Positions 1 to 8,545 of a stretch of DNA of 64,000 bases are shown here, piece by piece. This stretch comes from Microbulbifer sp. ALW1. GTDB lineage: Bacteria; Pseudomonadota; Gammaproteobacteria; Pseudomonadales; Cellvibrionaceae. The stretch is taken from the NCBI RefSeq assembly GCF_009903625.1, contig NZ_CP047569.1, positions 516,001-580,000 of the forward strand, in the 5' to 3' direction. Every line of letters starts with the position of its first letter. Within the stretch, counting starts at the first letter, position 1. The position numbers were made by a program, and so were the translations under genes. The notes under the pieces were generated by a model. It ran no database searches. It was not told the DNA's origin and was given only the letters and a program-made list of their open reading frames with translations.

Positions 1-2
1 AC

Positions 3-719
3 AATGAAGCTGAAAGCGAGTTTGCCCTGAGTTTCGGCCATCGCACGGCGAAGAAGACCGATGACGCCGAAACCTGGCCGGCACCGAAACGACACCAAGC
101 GGTGACGGAAACCGCGGTGCTCGCACCTGCCCAGGAGCGGGTGGAAATACTCGCGGCCAACCACCTTGCACCGCCCGGTTCTCACGACCAGTGCTTTTAC
201 GTGGAAAACACCCTGTTTAACGGCGTGCTCGGCCTCGCCGTATGGGACATCGTATTTGCACCGGTAGCCGGGGCTTTCTTCAATCCGTTTCAGGTGGCGC
301 CAAGCGATTTCCGCACCGCCGATTTTTATCCACAGCGCCGCGCCGCCTTCGAACAGCGCCTGGCAGAGCTGGACAGCGGCCAGTTCCACAAGCACATATG
401 GCGGCACTTCCGCGAAAAGCAGGGTATCGCCAACCCGCTGGTGGCCTGGGACGCCCTGTCGGAACCTCTGCTGACCCAAGCCCTGGAACGCATCCCGCCG
501 GATCACTGGCGGGCGCTGTTCCGGCGCCTGCTGAGCGATGTCACCCACCACCGCAACGGCCTCCCCGATCTGATTCTGTTCCCGGCGGAGGGTGGCTACG
601 AGCTGGTAGAGGTGAAAGGTCCCGGTGACCGCCTACAGCAGAACCAGCAGCGTTGGCTGGCCTACTTCGCCCAACACCAGATCCCCCACCGGGTGCTGCA
701 TGTGGAATGGCAGCCTTGA
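3..719 (+). CDS. VRR-NUC (FAN1-type) nuclease, 5' truncated
   Basis: The frame is open from the left edge of the window, so only the C-terminal 238 codons are present. The last ~60 residues carry the VRR-NUC nuclease core: GLPDLILF, then ELVEVKGPGDRL (the E-x-K of the PD-(D/E)XK fold) and the Q..QQRWLAYF helix. Bacterial VRR-NUC proteins with this C-terminus are FAN1 relatives, structure-specific nucleases acting on flaps and interstrand crosslinks; that activity is known from the family, not shown here. The stop overlaps the start of the helicase gene by 13 bases, so the two are probably translationally coupled. An internal GTG at 102 is not a credible start because the protein clearly extends upstream. 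Confidence 0.85.
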   Translation, partial: NEAESEFALSFGHRTAKKTDDAETWPAPKRHQAVTETAVLAPAQERVEILAANHLAPPGSHDQCFYVENTLFNGVLGLAVWDIVFAPVAGAFFNPFQVAPSDFRTADFYPQRRAAFEQRLAELDSGQFHKHIWRHFREKQGIANPLVAWDALSEPLLTQALERIPPDHWRALFRRLLSDVTHHRNGLPDLILFPAEGGYELVEVKGPGDRLQQNQQRWLAYFAQHQIPHRVLHVEWQP

Positions 720-3211
720 GCGGTGTAAAAACAGCCTTAAGCGGTGTAAAAGCAGCCGTGAGCGAGATTGAAACAGCGGGGGATCAGCCCGTGCTGGAAG
801 TCTCTGTGGGTGAGCTGGTGGCCTTTGCCTGTCGCAGCGGCGACCTGGTGGGAGAGGTTTCCGGTGGGCCAACGGCACTGGAAGGTATCCGCGCGCACCA
901 GCGACTGCAGAAAAAACGCCCCAAGGGCAGCGAAGCGGAATACCGTCTGCAGGTAGAACTTGTGCAGGATGGCCAGACGGTGGTGCTCAATGGCCGGGTG
1001 GATATCCTGCACCCCCAGCCGGACCTGCACCGCCCGGTGCAGCTGGATGAAATAAAAACCACCTACGTGCCGCCACAGAAACTGGCGGAGTCCGCCCGCG
1101 ACCTGCACTGGGCGCAGCTGAAGGTCTACGGCTTCTGTTACGGACTGCAGCAGCAATTCGACGGTGATGATTGCGTTGCGCTGCAAATGCTGTGGCATAA
1201 CCTCAAGGAAAAAAAGACCTACCCCGAGTCCCGGGAATTCCGCTGGCGCGAGCTGGAAAGCTTTGCCAGGGGTGCACTCGCCAAGTACCTGCAATGGCAC
1301 CGGCGCTGGCAGAACCATCGCCAGCTTGTACGCACTTCTGCACGCACGCTGAAATTTCCCTTTGCTGAATACCGTACAGGGCAGCGCACCCTGGCGGTGG
1401 CGGCTTACCGTTGCCTGCGCGATGGCGGTGAGCTGGTGGCCGAGGCCCCCACCGGTATCGGTAAAACCGTAAGCACCCTGTTCCCGGCCATCAAGGCGCT
1501 GGGAGAAACACCCCTCGACCAGCTGGTGTATCTCACCGCGAAGAATTCCGGCCGCCAGGTGGTGCGGGAAACTGCCGCCCGTTTACACACTCAGGGGCTG
1601 ACACTTTCGATACTGGAATTACAGGCCCGCGACAAAACCTGTGCCTGCAGCCTGGGGCTTTGCAGTCGCGACGACGAGGGCATCTGCCCGCGCACCCGCG
1701 GCTTCTTCGACCGCCTGCCGGAAGCGCGCCTGTCCCTGCTCGGCCGCCCACTGCTGACACCGGAAGTCATTGCCGAAGTGGCGGACCGCCTGCAGCTTTG
1801 TCCGTTCGAGCTGTCACTGCAGATGCTGCCCTGGACGGACCTGGTGGTGTGTGACTTCAACTACGTCTTCGACCCGCTGGTGCAGATGCAAAGCCTGCGG
1901 GACACGCACCGGCAGCGCGCACTGCTGATCGATGAGGCGCACAACCTCAGCGACCGCGCACGCGGCATGTTCAGTGCAAAGCTCACCCGCAGTGACAGCC
2001 GCCGTGCCGCAGCCGCCTGTAAAGGCTCTCATCCCACTTTGCAGCGCGCCATCCAGTCACTGGTACGCGCGCTGGACCGATGGGTGGTTGATCTGCAGGA
2101 GTCAGGACAGGATTCTGGACTGGGAGCCGCGCAAGCGCGCAAAGAGGAAAAATCCGGGCTGTGGATAACTTCCCTCGACGACGGTGCGCCCCAGGCGGTG
2201 AGTGTCGCAATACAAAAATTACTGCTGGTAGTCAGCCAGTTATGGGAACAGTCGCAGTCACCACCGGAGGCCATCGCCGACTGGCTCAAGGCCGTGTTTC
2301 GCTACCAGACGGTGGAACAGCTGGCGGCGGAACAGCACCGCTGTATCACCCGCGTGCAAAAGTCGGCTAATCCCGAAAGCCCCTGGCGGGAACAGGAAGT
2401 TGAACTGCTGTGCCTGAATGCCGCCGATTACCTGCAACAGGCCTATAAACAGTTCCACGGGGTCATCGCCTTTTCCGCCACCCTGCGCCCGCCAGGTTAT
2501 ACCTACCAACAACTGGGGCTGCAGGCGGACTCCCCCTACCTGTCGCTGCCCTCTCCATTTGATGCCGGGCAACTGGGGCTGTTTCTGTGCCCATTTGTGG
2601 ACACCCGCTACCGCGCGCGCGATCAGGCCAGCGACGCACTGGTGGACATGATCGCGCGGACTTTCCACAGCCGGCCGGGTAATTACCTGGTGTTCTTTCC
2701 CTCCTACCGTTTTTTGCAGCAGGTGGCCGAGCGCTTTGCCACGCTGTTTCCGGAGATTCCGCTGGTGCAGCAGACGTCCGGCAGTAGCGACCAGCAGCGC
2801 AGTGCTTTTCTGCAGCACTTTCAGGATGGCCGCCGCAGCCTGGGGTTTGCGATTATGGGCGGCATCTTCGGCGAAGGGGTGGATTACGTGGGGGAACAGC
2901 TGGTGGGCACCATTGTGGTGGGTGTGGGTCTGCCACAGGTCAACGAGGAGCAGGAGCTGCTGCGCGCGGCCTGGGACAGGCGGGGCGAGAACGGCTTCGA
3001 TATTGCCTACCGCTACCCGGGCCTGACCCGGGTGCTGCAAACTGCCGGGCGCGTGATCCGCACCGAGACAGACCGGGGCGTGGTGATTCTGGCAGACTAC
3101 CGCTTTGCCGATCCGTTTTATCGCGCGCTTTATCCACAGCACTGGCATTCCCAGACCTGCGACAATGGCGACACCCTCTCCACCGCCCTCGACCGCTTCT
3201 GGCACAGATAA
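707..3211 (+). CDS. Nuclease-helicase fusion, XPD/DinG-type Fe-S helicase
   Basis: 834 residues from ATG 707. An in-frame TTG at 653 lies deep inside the upstream gene and is less likely. Residues ~75-145 look like a PD-(D/E)XK nuclease (GRVDIL at ~96, LDEIKTT at ~113). The helicase follows: Walker A EAPTGIGKT (~246), four Cys for a 4Fe-4S cluster (TCAC ~312, C319, C327, C365), DEAH box (LLIDEAHNL ~409), GIFGEGVDY (motif V region) and QTAGRVIRTETDRG (motif VI). This is a superfamily 2 5'-3' DNA helicase of the DinG/XPD/FANCJ group. Neighbours are a FAN1-like nuclease and a metallopeptidase, which points to DNA repair. Its first 16 codons are a 21-bp tandem duplication. Confidence 0.88.
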   Translation: MAALSGVKTALSGVKAAVSEIETAGDQPVLEVSVGELVAFACRSGDLVGEVSGGPTALEGIRAHQRLQKKRPKGSEAEYRLQVELVQDGQTVVLNGRVDILHPQPDLHRPVQLDEIKTTYVPPQKLAESARDLHWAQLKVYGFCYGLQQQFDGDDCVALQMLWHNLKEKKTYPESREFRWRELESFARGALAKYLQWHRRWQNHRQLVRTSARTLKFPFAEYRTGQRTLAVAAYRCLRDGGELVAEAPTGIGKTVSTLFPAIKALGETPLDQLVYLTAKNSGRQVVRETAARLHTQGLTLSILELQARDKTCACSLGLCSRDDEGICPRTRGFFDRLPEARLSLLGRPLLTPEVIAEVADRLQLCPFELSLQMLPWTDLVVCDFNYVFDPLVQMQSLRDTHRQRALLIDEAHNLSDRARGMFSAKLTRSDSRRAAAACKGSHPTLQRAIQSLVRALDRWVVDLQESGQDSGLGAAQARKEEKSGLWITSLDDGAPQAVSVAIQKLLLVVSQLWEQSQSPPEAIADWLKAVFRYQTVEQLAAEQHRCITRVQKSANPESPWREQEVELLCLNAADYLQQAYKQFHGVIAFSATLRPPGYTYQQLGLQADSPYLSLPSPFDAGQLGLFLCPFVDTRYRARDQASDALVDMIARTFHSRPGNYLVFFPSYRFLQQVAERFATLFPEIPLVQQTSGSSDQQRSAFLQHFQDGRRSLGFAIMGGIFGEGVDYVGEQLVGTIVVGVGLPQVNEEQELLRAAWDRRGENGFDIAYRYPGLTRVLQTAGRVIRTETDRGVVILADYRFADPFYRALYPQHWHSQTCDNGDTLSTALDRFWHR
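711..764. repeat. 21-bp tandem repeat at gene junction
   Basis: Two adjacent 21-bp units (711-731 and 732-752) differ at two positions, and a third partial unit (cagccgtgagcg) follows at 753-764. Seven codons per unit keep the helicase frame, giving LSGVKTA/LSGVKAA. The first unit contains the stop codon of the upstream nuclease gene. Confidence 0.8.
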
Positions 3212-3223
3212 TCGACAGCAGCC

Positions 3224-4003
3224 ATGGTATTAAATCGCGAATTCTACCGCCGCAGCCCGCATCAGCGCTCCAAGCAGGACATCACCTTCAATGATGTGCG
3301 CAAGCGCTTCGATTTCCGTTCCATTGCGATCGGACGTTGGGTGACCGAAGCAGAAAAAGCGCGCGCGGCGGGCCTGTTTTACGATGCATTGGCCGACCTG
3401 ATGGCGATACTGCAGGGGCCGGAGCTGCTGGTCTCCCTGCGCGGCACCCTCGCCTTCCAGTACGGCACCGGCGGCCGCCCGGGCATTTCCGCCCATTACG
3501 AGCCGGGCTCGCGTACCTTCGCCCTGGCCAAGAACGCCGGCCCCGGCGCCATCGCCCACGAATGGTTTCACGCCCTGGACCACTATCTCGCCGACAAGGC
3601 CTTCAGCGATGTGTCGGGCAACATGTTCGCGTCTAAAGCCTGGCTGCGCGATGCCACCCCGGTGCCCCACCCCATTAACGACCGCCTGTTTGCCTGCTTC
3701 CGCGCAATAATGCTGGACGAAAGCGGCGATAACCCCAGCGACATGTTTCGCGCGTCCAAAGCCGCGGACAAGGCCAATGGCTGTATCTACTACGCCGACC
3801 CCGCGGAAATGTGCGCGCGCGCCTTCGAGGCGTTTGTACAGGACTCCAGCATCTCCAACAATTTTCTGGTGGCCGGCACCAAGGCCACGGAGGAGGCAAA
3901 GCTGGGGCTCTATCCCGGTGGCGAACACCGGACTCGGATCAACGCGGCTTTCCGCGAGTATTTCTTGTTATTGGGGCGCGCGCTGCACGCGCAGCCAGGG
4001 TGA
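3224..4003 (+). CDS. CLCA_X-like zinc metallopeptidase
   Basis: 259 residues, starting 12 bases after the helicase stop, so probably the third gene of the same operon. The diagnostic feature is IAHEWFHALDHYLAD at ~110-124, an HEXXH zinc-protease motif with a further His. The N-terminal FRSIAIGRWVTEAE and DLMAILQ segments resemble proteins annotated as CLCA_X family; I recall that from genome annotation and did not check it. No signal peptide is seen, so it should be cytoplasmic. Next to two DNA-repair-type enzymes, a soluble zincin could act on DNA-bound protein, but substrate and role are inferred only. Confidence 0.65.
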   Translation: MVLNREFYRRSPHQRSKQDITFNDVRKRFDFRSIAIGRWVTEAEKARAAGLFYDALADLMAILQGPELLVSLRGTLAFQYGTGGRPGISAHYEPGSRTFALAKNAGPGAIAHEWFHALDHYLADKAFSDVSGNMFASKAWLRDATPVPHPINDRLFACFRAIMLDESGDNPSDMFRASKAADKANGCIYYADPAEMCARAFEAFVQDSSISNNFLVAGTKATEEAKLGLYPGGEHRTRINAAFREYFLLLGRALHAQPG

Positions 4004-4029
4004 GAATAAGCAGGCAACGGTTCCCCGGA

Positions 4030-4770
4030 CTACGCCAGCGCCTTGATCAGCAGGGCCACACCGGAAAAAGCCAGCAGCCAGCGACAGGTGAGCAGAAAGG
4101 TCTTTTCATCCAGATAGTGCTGCAGGCGATAGCCGAGGTAGACACCCAGGTAGGCCACGGGTGACAGCACCAGCGCGGTTAGCAGTAATTCCCGGCTCCA
4201 CAAACCCGCCAGGGTGTAGGGCACCAGCTTGATCAGGTTCATCACCCCGAACACCACTCCTGCCGTGGCCAGCCACGACAGTTTGGGCAGGCCGCGCCCG
4301 ATCAGGTACATATTGAGCGGCGGGCCGCCGGCATGAATCAGGGTACTGGTCACGCCAGAGGTGGTACCCCACAGCCAGGCGCTACCGGGCAGCCGCGCGG
4401 CCAGCGGTGCCAGCCTTTGCCAGAAGGCGAACAGCAGGCTCAGCAGCCCCAGCGACAGGGTCAGTGCGAAGGGCGATACCCAGGCCAGCAGCCAGCCGCC
4501 GATGGCGATACCCAGCACCGCCGCGGGCAGCAGTTTTTTCAACTCCAGTGCATCCCGGTGCCGCCAGTAATACGCGATGGTGCGCACATCCATAATCAGC
4601 AGGACCGGCAGCATCAGCGCCACCGCGGTTTCCACCGGCAGTACCAGCGCCAGCAGCGGCACCGCAACCACCCCCGCGCCACCGGCAAAGCCCGACTTGG
4701 AGATGCCGGTGAGGACCACGCCCAGTACAGCAAGCCCCCAGAACAGGGGGCTGCTGCTGATCACTTCCAT
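4030..4770 (-). CDS. TauE/SafE (DUF81) membrane exporter
   Basis: 246 residues with about seven to eight hydrophobic segments. The opening LAVLGVVLTGISKSGFAGGAGVVAVPLLAL is typical of the TauE/SafE/YfcA family, putative sulfite, sulfoacetate or other anion exporters of the inner membrane. The start codon lies two bases from the stop of the upstream pirin gene on the same strand, so the two form an operon. The substrate cannot be read from the sequence. Confidence 0.85.
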   Translation of the reverse strand: MEVISSSPLFWGLAVLGVVLTGISKSGFAGGAGVVAVPLLALVLPVETAVALMLPVLLIMDVRTIAYYWRHRDALELKKLLPAAVLGIAIGGWLLAWVSPFALTLSLGLLSLLFAFWQRLAPLAARLPGSAWLWGTTSGVTSTLIHAGGPPLNMYLIGRGLPKLSWLATAGVVFGVMNLIKLVPYTLAGLWSRELLLTALVLSPVAYLGVYLGYRLQHYLDEKTFLLTCRWLLAFSGVALLIKALA

Positions 4771-4772
4771 AC

Positions 4773-5471
4773 TTATTCAGCGCCCCGCGGCAGGTCGAAC
4801 CAGAGCGCGGTGACACCACTCTCTGCCGCGGTCAGACCCAGTGATTCTTCCATCACGCCCAGGCCATCACCCGCGCTGAGCTGGCCATCGTTTACGGCAA
4901 CGCCGCCCTCGATCAGGTGCAGATAACCGACGCCCCTCTCCGGGTTCAGGCTCAGGGTTTCCCCGGCCTTCAATTGCAGGCGGTGGATGCTGGCGTTCTG
5001 GTGCACGGTGAGCGACCCGTCTTTGCCATCCGGGGTCACCAGCGGCGTCAGCGACCCGCTTTGCACAATCGCCTTCTGTTCATAGCCCGGGGCCAGATCC
5101 CGCTGGTTGGGAATAATCCAGATCTGCAGGAATTTCAGCGCTTCGCTCTGGGAGTGGTTGAACTCCGAATGGGTGACACCGGTACCCGCGGTCATACGCT
5201 GTACCTCACCCGCAGGCACCACAAAGCGGTTGCCCATGCTGTCCTTGTGCTCGATCGCGCCCTCGAGCACATAGGAAATAATTTCCATATCCCGATGGCC
5301 GTGGGTATCGAACCCCGCACCCGGTGCGACCGTATCGTCATTGATGACCCGCAGGACGGAAATGCCCATGTGCTTCGGGTCGTAGTAACTGCCAAAGGAA
5401 AAGCTGTGGCGGGAATCGAGCCAGCCGAAGTTTGCTTTGCCGCGTTCGTCGGCACGCCGTAGGTATAGCAT
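4773..5471 (-). CDS. Pirin family bicupin protein
   Basis: 232 residues. The N-terminal cupin has the pirin signature: DSRHSFSFGSYYDP, GFDTHGHRDMEIISYVLEG (metal ligands H-x-H) and GTGVTHSEFNHS. Close relatives include E. coli YhhW, which has quercetin 2,3-dioxygenase activity in vitro; the physiological substrate is usually unknown. GGCGG lies just before the ATG. First gene of a two-gene operon with the TauE/SafE exporter. Confidence 0.88.
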   Translation of the reverse strand: MLYLRRADERGKANFGWLDSRHSFSFGSYYDPKHMGISVLRVINDDTVAPGAGFDTHGHRDMEIISYVLEGAIEHKDSMGNRFVVPAGEVQRMTAGTGVTHSEFNHSQSEALKFLQIWIIPNQRDLAPGYEQKAIVQSGSLTPLVTPDGKDGSLTVHQNASIHRLQLKAGETLSLNPERGVGYLHLIEGGVAVNDGQLSAGDGLGVMEESLGLTAAESGVTALWFDLPRGAE

Positions 5472-5529
5472 CTTGCCGCCCTCACTGTGGATTGGATGAA
5501 ACCACTATAGGAGAGCTGTTCAGGTGAAA

Positions 5530-5562
5530 AAATCGAATTAATTTGGATAAATCGTTCGATTT
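5530..5562. promoter_or_regulatory. Inverted repeat upstream of pirin operon
   Basis: AAATCGAA (5530-5537) and TTCGATTT (5555-5562) are perfect inverted arms separated by 17 AT-rich bases, about 60 bases upstream of the pirin start. Arm length and spacing suit a dimeric regulator. No regulator gene lies next to it, so the protein partner is unknown. Confidence 0.4.
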
Positions 5563-5608
5563 AAGGGTGGCTAATCAGCGGGGAATGTTGATAAAAACAA
5601 GGCTATCC

Positions 5609-5633
5609 GGCCCCGACAATTAATGCCGGGGCC
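5609..5633 (-). terminator. Hairpin after DUF885 gene
   Basis: GGCCCCG/CGGGGCC stem, 8 bases past the DUF885 stop on the minus strand. The U-tract is displaced (TTGTTTTT about 15 bases later), so termination efficiency is uncertain. Confidence 0.4.
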
Positions 5634-5641
5634 GCTGATAA

Positions 5642-7420
5642 TTATTGTTTGGATTGGGCGATAAAGCGATTCATCTGTACTTCCAGCATTTCCATCGGCA
5701 GGGCGCCGTTGGCAAGCACCGCATCGTGAAAGGCGCGCAGATCAAACTGGTCTCCCAGCGCTTTCTCCGCTTTCGCGCGCAGTTCGCGAATCTTGATCTC
5801 ACCCATCTTGTACGACAGCGCCTGCCCCGGCCAGGAGATATAGCGGTCGACCTCGGCGCGCACATTCGCTTGCGAGAGTGAGGTGTTGTCGGCGAGGAAA
5901 GCCAGTGCCTGCTGGCGGGTCCAGCCCTGGGAGTGGATACCGGTATCGATCACTAGGCGCGCAGCGCGCCACATTTCATAACTCAGGCGACCGAACTGCT
6001 GGTAGGCATTTTCATACACCCCCATTTCCACACCGAGTCGCTCGGTGTACAGGGCCCAGCCCTCACCATACGCACTCAGGTACAGGTTACGGCGGAAGTC
6101 GGGTACGTTCTCCAGTTCCTGGGACAGGGCACCCTGCAGGTGATGGCCCGGTACTGCTTCATGCAGTGTGAGTGCCACCAGTTCGTACAGCGGGCGCTGG
6201 TCGAGGGCGTGGGTATTTACCCAGTAGGCGCCACCGCGCGTACCGCCGATGGCCGCCGGGTTGTATGAGGCGGTGGTGTAATTGGGGGCGATTTCGTCCG
6301 GTACCGGCACCACGCCGTAGGGGAGACGCGGCAACTTGCCGAAAAATTCCGGCAGCCGGTAGTCGATGCGTTTTGCGATATAAGAGGCTTCTTTCAGCAG
6401 TTCCCGCGGGGTCTGCGCGTAAAACTGGGGGTCGGTACGCAGGAACTCGGTGAACTCCGCGAAATTACCGTCGAATTTTCCTTCTTTTTTCAGCTGCGCA
6501 ATCAACGCATCCATTTCACCGCGAATACGCTTTACTTCCGCGAGGCCAATCTGGTGAATTTCCGCCGGATCCATATCCATGGTGACATAGGTTTTGATCG
6601 CGTGCCGGTAGTATTCCTTGCCGCCGGGCAGATCTTCCGCGGCGAGCGACTCGCTAGCGGCGTTCATATAGTCGCCTTCAAGGAAGGTTGCTACGCGATC
6701 GAATGCGGGAATCGCCTGCTCCTTAATGGCGGCGGCACCGGCCTGTTGCAGACGGACCTTGTCGGCATCGGAAAAATTATCCGGCAAATTTTTGAACGGC
6801 TCGTAGAGACTGCTTTTTATCGGGTCGTCATAAACCTGGGCACGCAGGGTGGGTGCGATCCCCTCGACAACGATTTTTGGCAGCACAAAACCGTCTTTTA
6901 CCCCCGCGCGCATATTGACCAGGTTCTCGTCAAAGTAGCGGCCGAAATCCTGGATGCGCTCGATGTAATCCTCGTAATCGGACACCTTGGGCATATTGAG
7001 GCCGCTGCTGGCATCCAGTGCCGAACTCCAGAAACTGTAGAAGGTATTGACCGGAATGCGGTCCAGGTACTGCTCATTGGCCTCGATGGAATTTTTGAGC
7101 ACCCAGGTAAGCAGGTCTTTGTTGACCCGTTGGGATTCATTCAGCTGCTTGCCATCGATCGCATTGAGCCGGTCGACAAATTGCTGCTCCGCCCGCAGGC
7201 GGCGCGCGCGGTCTTTCTCGGAGACACCGGGCAGCCGGTCGGCATAGCCCTGCTCCCCCATGCGGCTGGCGGTAATCGGGTCTTCCCGCAGACTGTATTG
7301 CCAGTGATCATCGATGACCGCCTGCAGTTGCTCTGCGGCCGTGGCAGCCTGTACCGCCGGCACCATAAGCCAGCTTGTGATTAAGATGGATAACAGAAAA
7401 CGGATAGGCCTCATTGCCAT
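5642..7420 (-). CDS. DUF885 family secreted metallopeptidase-like protein
   Basis: 592 residues with a signal peptide (basic start, hydrophobic core, cleavage near VQAATAAE at ~25). The family hallmark is LTLHEAVPGHHLQ at ~435-447, a gluzincin-like HEXXPGHH motif, followed by GEGWALYTERLG. DUF885 proteins resemble M3/M32 peptidases and are thought to be zinc peptidases of the envelope; no substrate is established. GGAG lies nine bases before the chosen ATG. It appears to be a single-gene unit. Confidence 0.85.
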   Translation of the reverse strand: MAMRPIRFLLSILITSWLMVPAVQAATAAEQLQAVIDDHWQYSLREDPITASRMGEQGYADRLPGVSEKDRARRLRAEQQFVDRLNAIDGKQLNESQRVNKDLLTWVLKNSIEANEQYLDRIPVNTFYSFWSSALDASSGLNMPKVSDYEDYIERIQDFGRYFDENLVNMRAGVKDGFVLPKIVVEGIAPTLRAQVYDDPIKSSLYEPFKNLPDNFSDADKVRLQQAGAAAIKEQAIPAFDRVATFLEGDYMNAASESLAAEDLPGGKEYYRHAIKTYVTMDMDPAEIHQIGLAEVKRIRGEMDALIAQLKKEGKFDGNFAEFTEFLRTDPQFYAQTPRELLKEASYIAKRIDYRLPEFFGKLPRLPYGVVPVPDEIAPNYTTASYNPAAIGGTRGGAYWVNTHALDQRPLYELVALTLHEAVPGHHLQGALSQELENVPDFRRNLYLSAYGEGWALYTERLGVEMGVYENAYQQFGRLSYEMWRAARLVIDTGIHSQGWTRQQALAFLADNTSLSQANVRAEVDRYISWPGQALSYKMGEIKIRELRAKAEKALGDQFDLRAFHDAVLANGALPMEMLEVQMNRFIAQSKQ

Positions 7421-7655
7421 TGAGCAGGTCTCCAGCTTCGGGTGGGGTGCAGAAAATACAGAGGATACTAGGTGGTTGTTGAATCCGATGACGTCCGATT
7501 TTCAGCGTCACGAGTCCTACACCTTACCACGATGGCGGTATTATCCTATGGCAAGCTAGCGGGCAACCTGGTGCTTCTGTCGCAAAATCGGCCGTTCTAA
7601 AATCGCGCATGAACCAGCCCCTGCGGGCGCCACTTCGAACTCGGGGGAGCTGTGA

Positions 7656-8507
7656 ATGAAAGATCTTTGTGTTGGCGCTATCCAGATGGTCAGTGGTGAC
7701 TCGGTGCCGCAGAATCTGGAGCGGGCATACGCCTTGTTGAGGGAGGCCGCCGAGCGCGGTGCGCAACTCATACTGTTGCCAGAAAATTTCGCGCACCTGT
7801 CCGATAGCGGGAGTTTTTCCGCAGCCGAACCCTTTGCACAAAGTGGCGATACCAGTGCCACAGTAGCGCCCATTCAATATGCCCTTCAGCAGTGGGCGCG
7901 GGAATTGGGGCTATGGATTCTTTCTGGTGCCATCCCGCTGCTGGAACGCGCGGATGGCAGCCCCACAGAGGGCAAGCGCAGCCGCTCCGCGTGCCTGCTG
8001 TACGATGACAGCGGCACCCTGCGAGCGCGGTATGACAAGATGCACCTGTTCGATGTAGAAGTCGAAGATGCCGCGGGCAGCTATCGCGAGTCCCGCAGTA
8101 TCGAGCCCGGCGAGACGCCCTGTGTCACAACCACTCCCTGGGGGCAGCTGGGCCTGAGCATCTGTTTTGATCTGCGCTTCCCCGAGCTGTACCGACAGCT
8201 GGCCGCGGCCGGTGCGGAGATATTAGTGGTACCGGCGGCCTTCACCCACACTACCGGGCAGGCGCACTGGCTGACACTGCTGAAAGCCCGCGCAATTGAA
8301 AACGGCTGCTATGTGATTGCGGCAAATCAGGGCGGACAGCACTCGGCGAAGAGGCGCACCTGGGGACACTCGGTCATTATCGACCCCTGGGGTGATGTGC
8401 TGGCCGAAGCCGGTGAGGGGGAAGCGGTAATCACCGCAACCCTGAGCGCTGAGAAGCTGGAAAAGGTCCGGCGCAATATGCCGCTGCTGTCCATGCGGCG
8501 GCTGTAA
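7656..8507 (+). CDS. Nitrilase-family amidohydrolase (Nit1/deaminated glutathione amidase type)
   Basis: 283 residues with the Glu-Lys-Cys triad of carbon-nitrogen hydrolases: LLPENF (E ~45), YDKMHLFDVEV (K ~130) and SICFDLRFPELYR (C ~171). The DLRFPELYR context fits the Nit1/Nit2 branch, some of which hydrolyse deaminated glutathione. GGGGGAG precedes the ATG. In Pseudomonas-type genomes such a gene often accompanies tldD/yhdP, which are not here. Cytoplasmic repair or amide-hydrolysis role is likely. Confidence 0.85.
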   Translation: MKDLCVGAIQMVSGDSVPQNLERAYALLREAAERGAQLILLPENFAHLSDSGSFSAAEPFAQSGDTSATVAPIQYALQQWARELGLWILSGAIPLLERADGSPTEGKRSRSACLLYDDSGTLRARYDKMHLFDVEVEDAAGSYRESRSIEPGETPCVTTTPWGQLGLSICFDLRFPELYRQLAAAGAEILVVPAAFTHTTGQAHWLTLLKARAIENGCYVIAANQGGQHSAKRRTWGHSVIIDPWGDVLAEAGEGEAVITATLSAEKLEKVRRNMPLLSMRRL

Positions 8508-8545
8508 CGGGCCCCTAGCTGACAAGCGATAAAATGATAAAGCGC

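Noticed and set aside
2258..3205. Long minus-strand frame opposite the helicase
   Set aside because: Helicase motifs V and VI on the plus strand are unambiguous, so this is a shadow frame.
4333..4926. Plus-strand Gln/Arg-rich frame opposite the TauE/SafE gene
   Set aside because: Composition is typical of reversed GC-rich membrane-protein codons; the minus-strand protein has clear family motifs.
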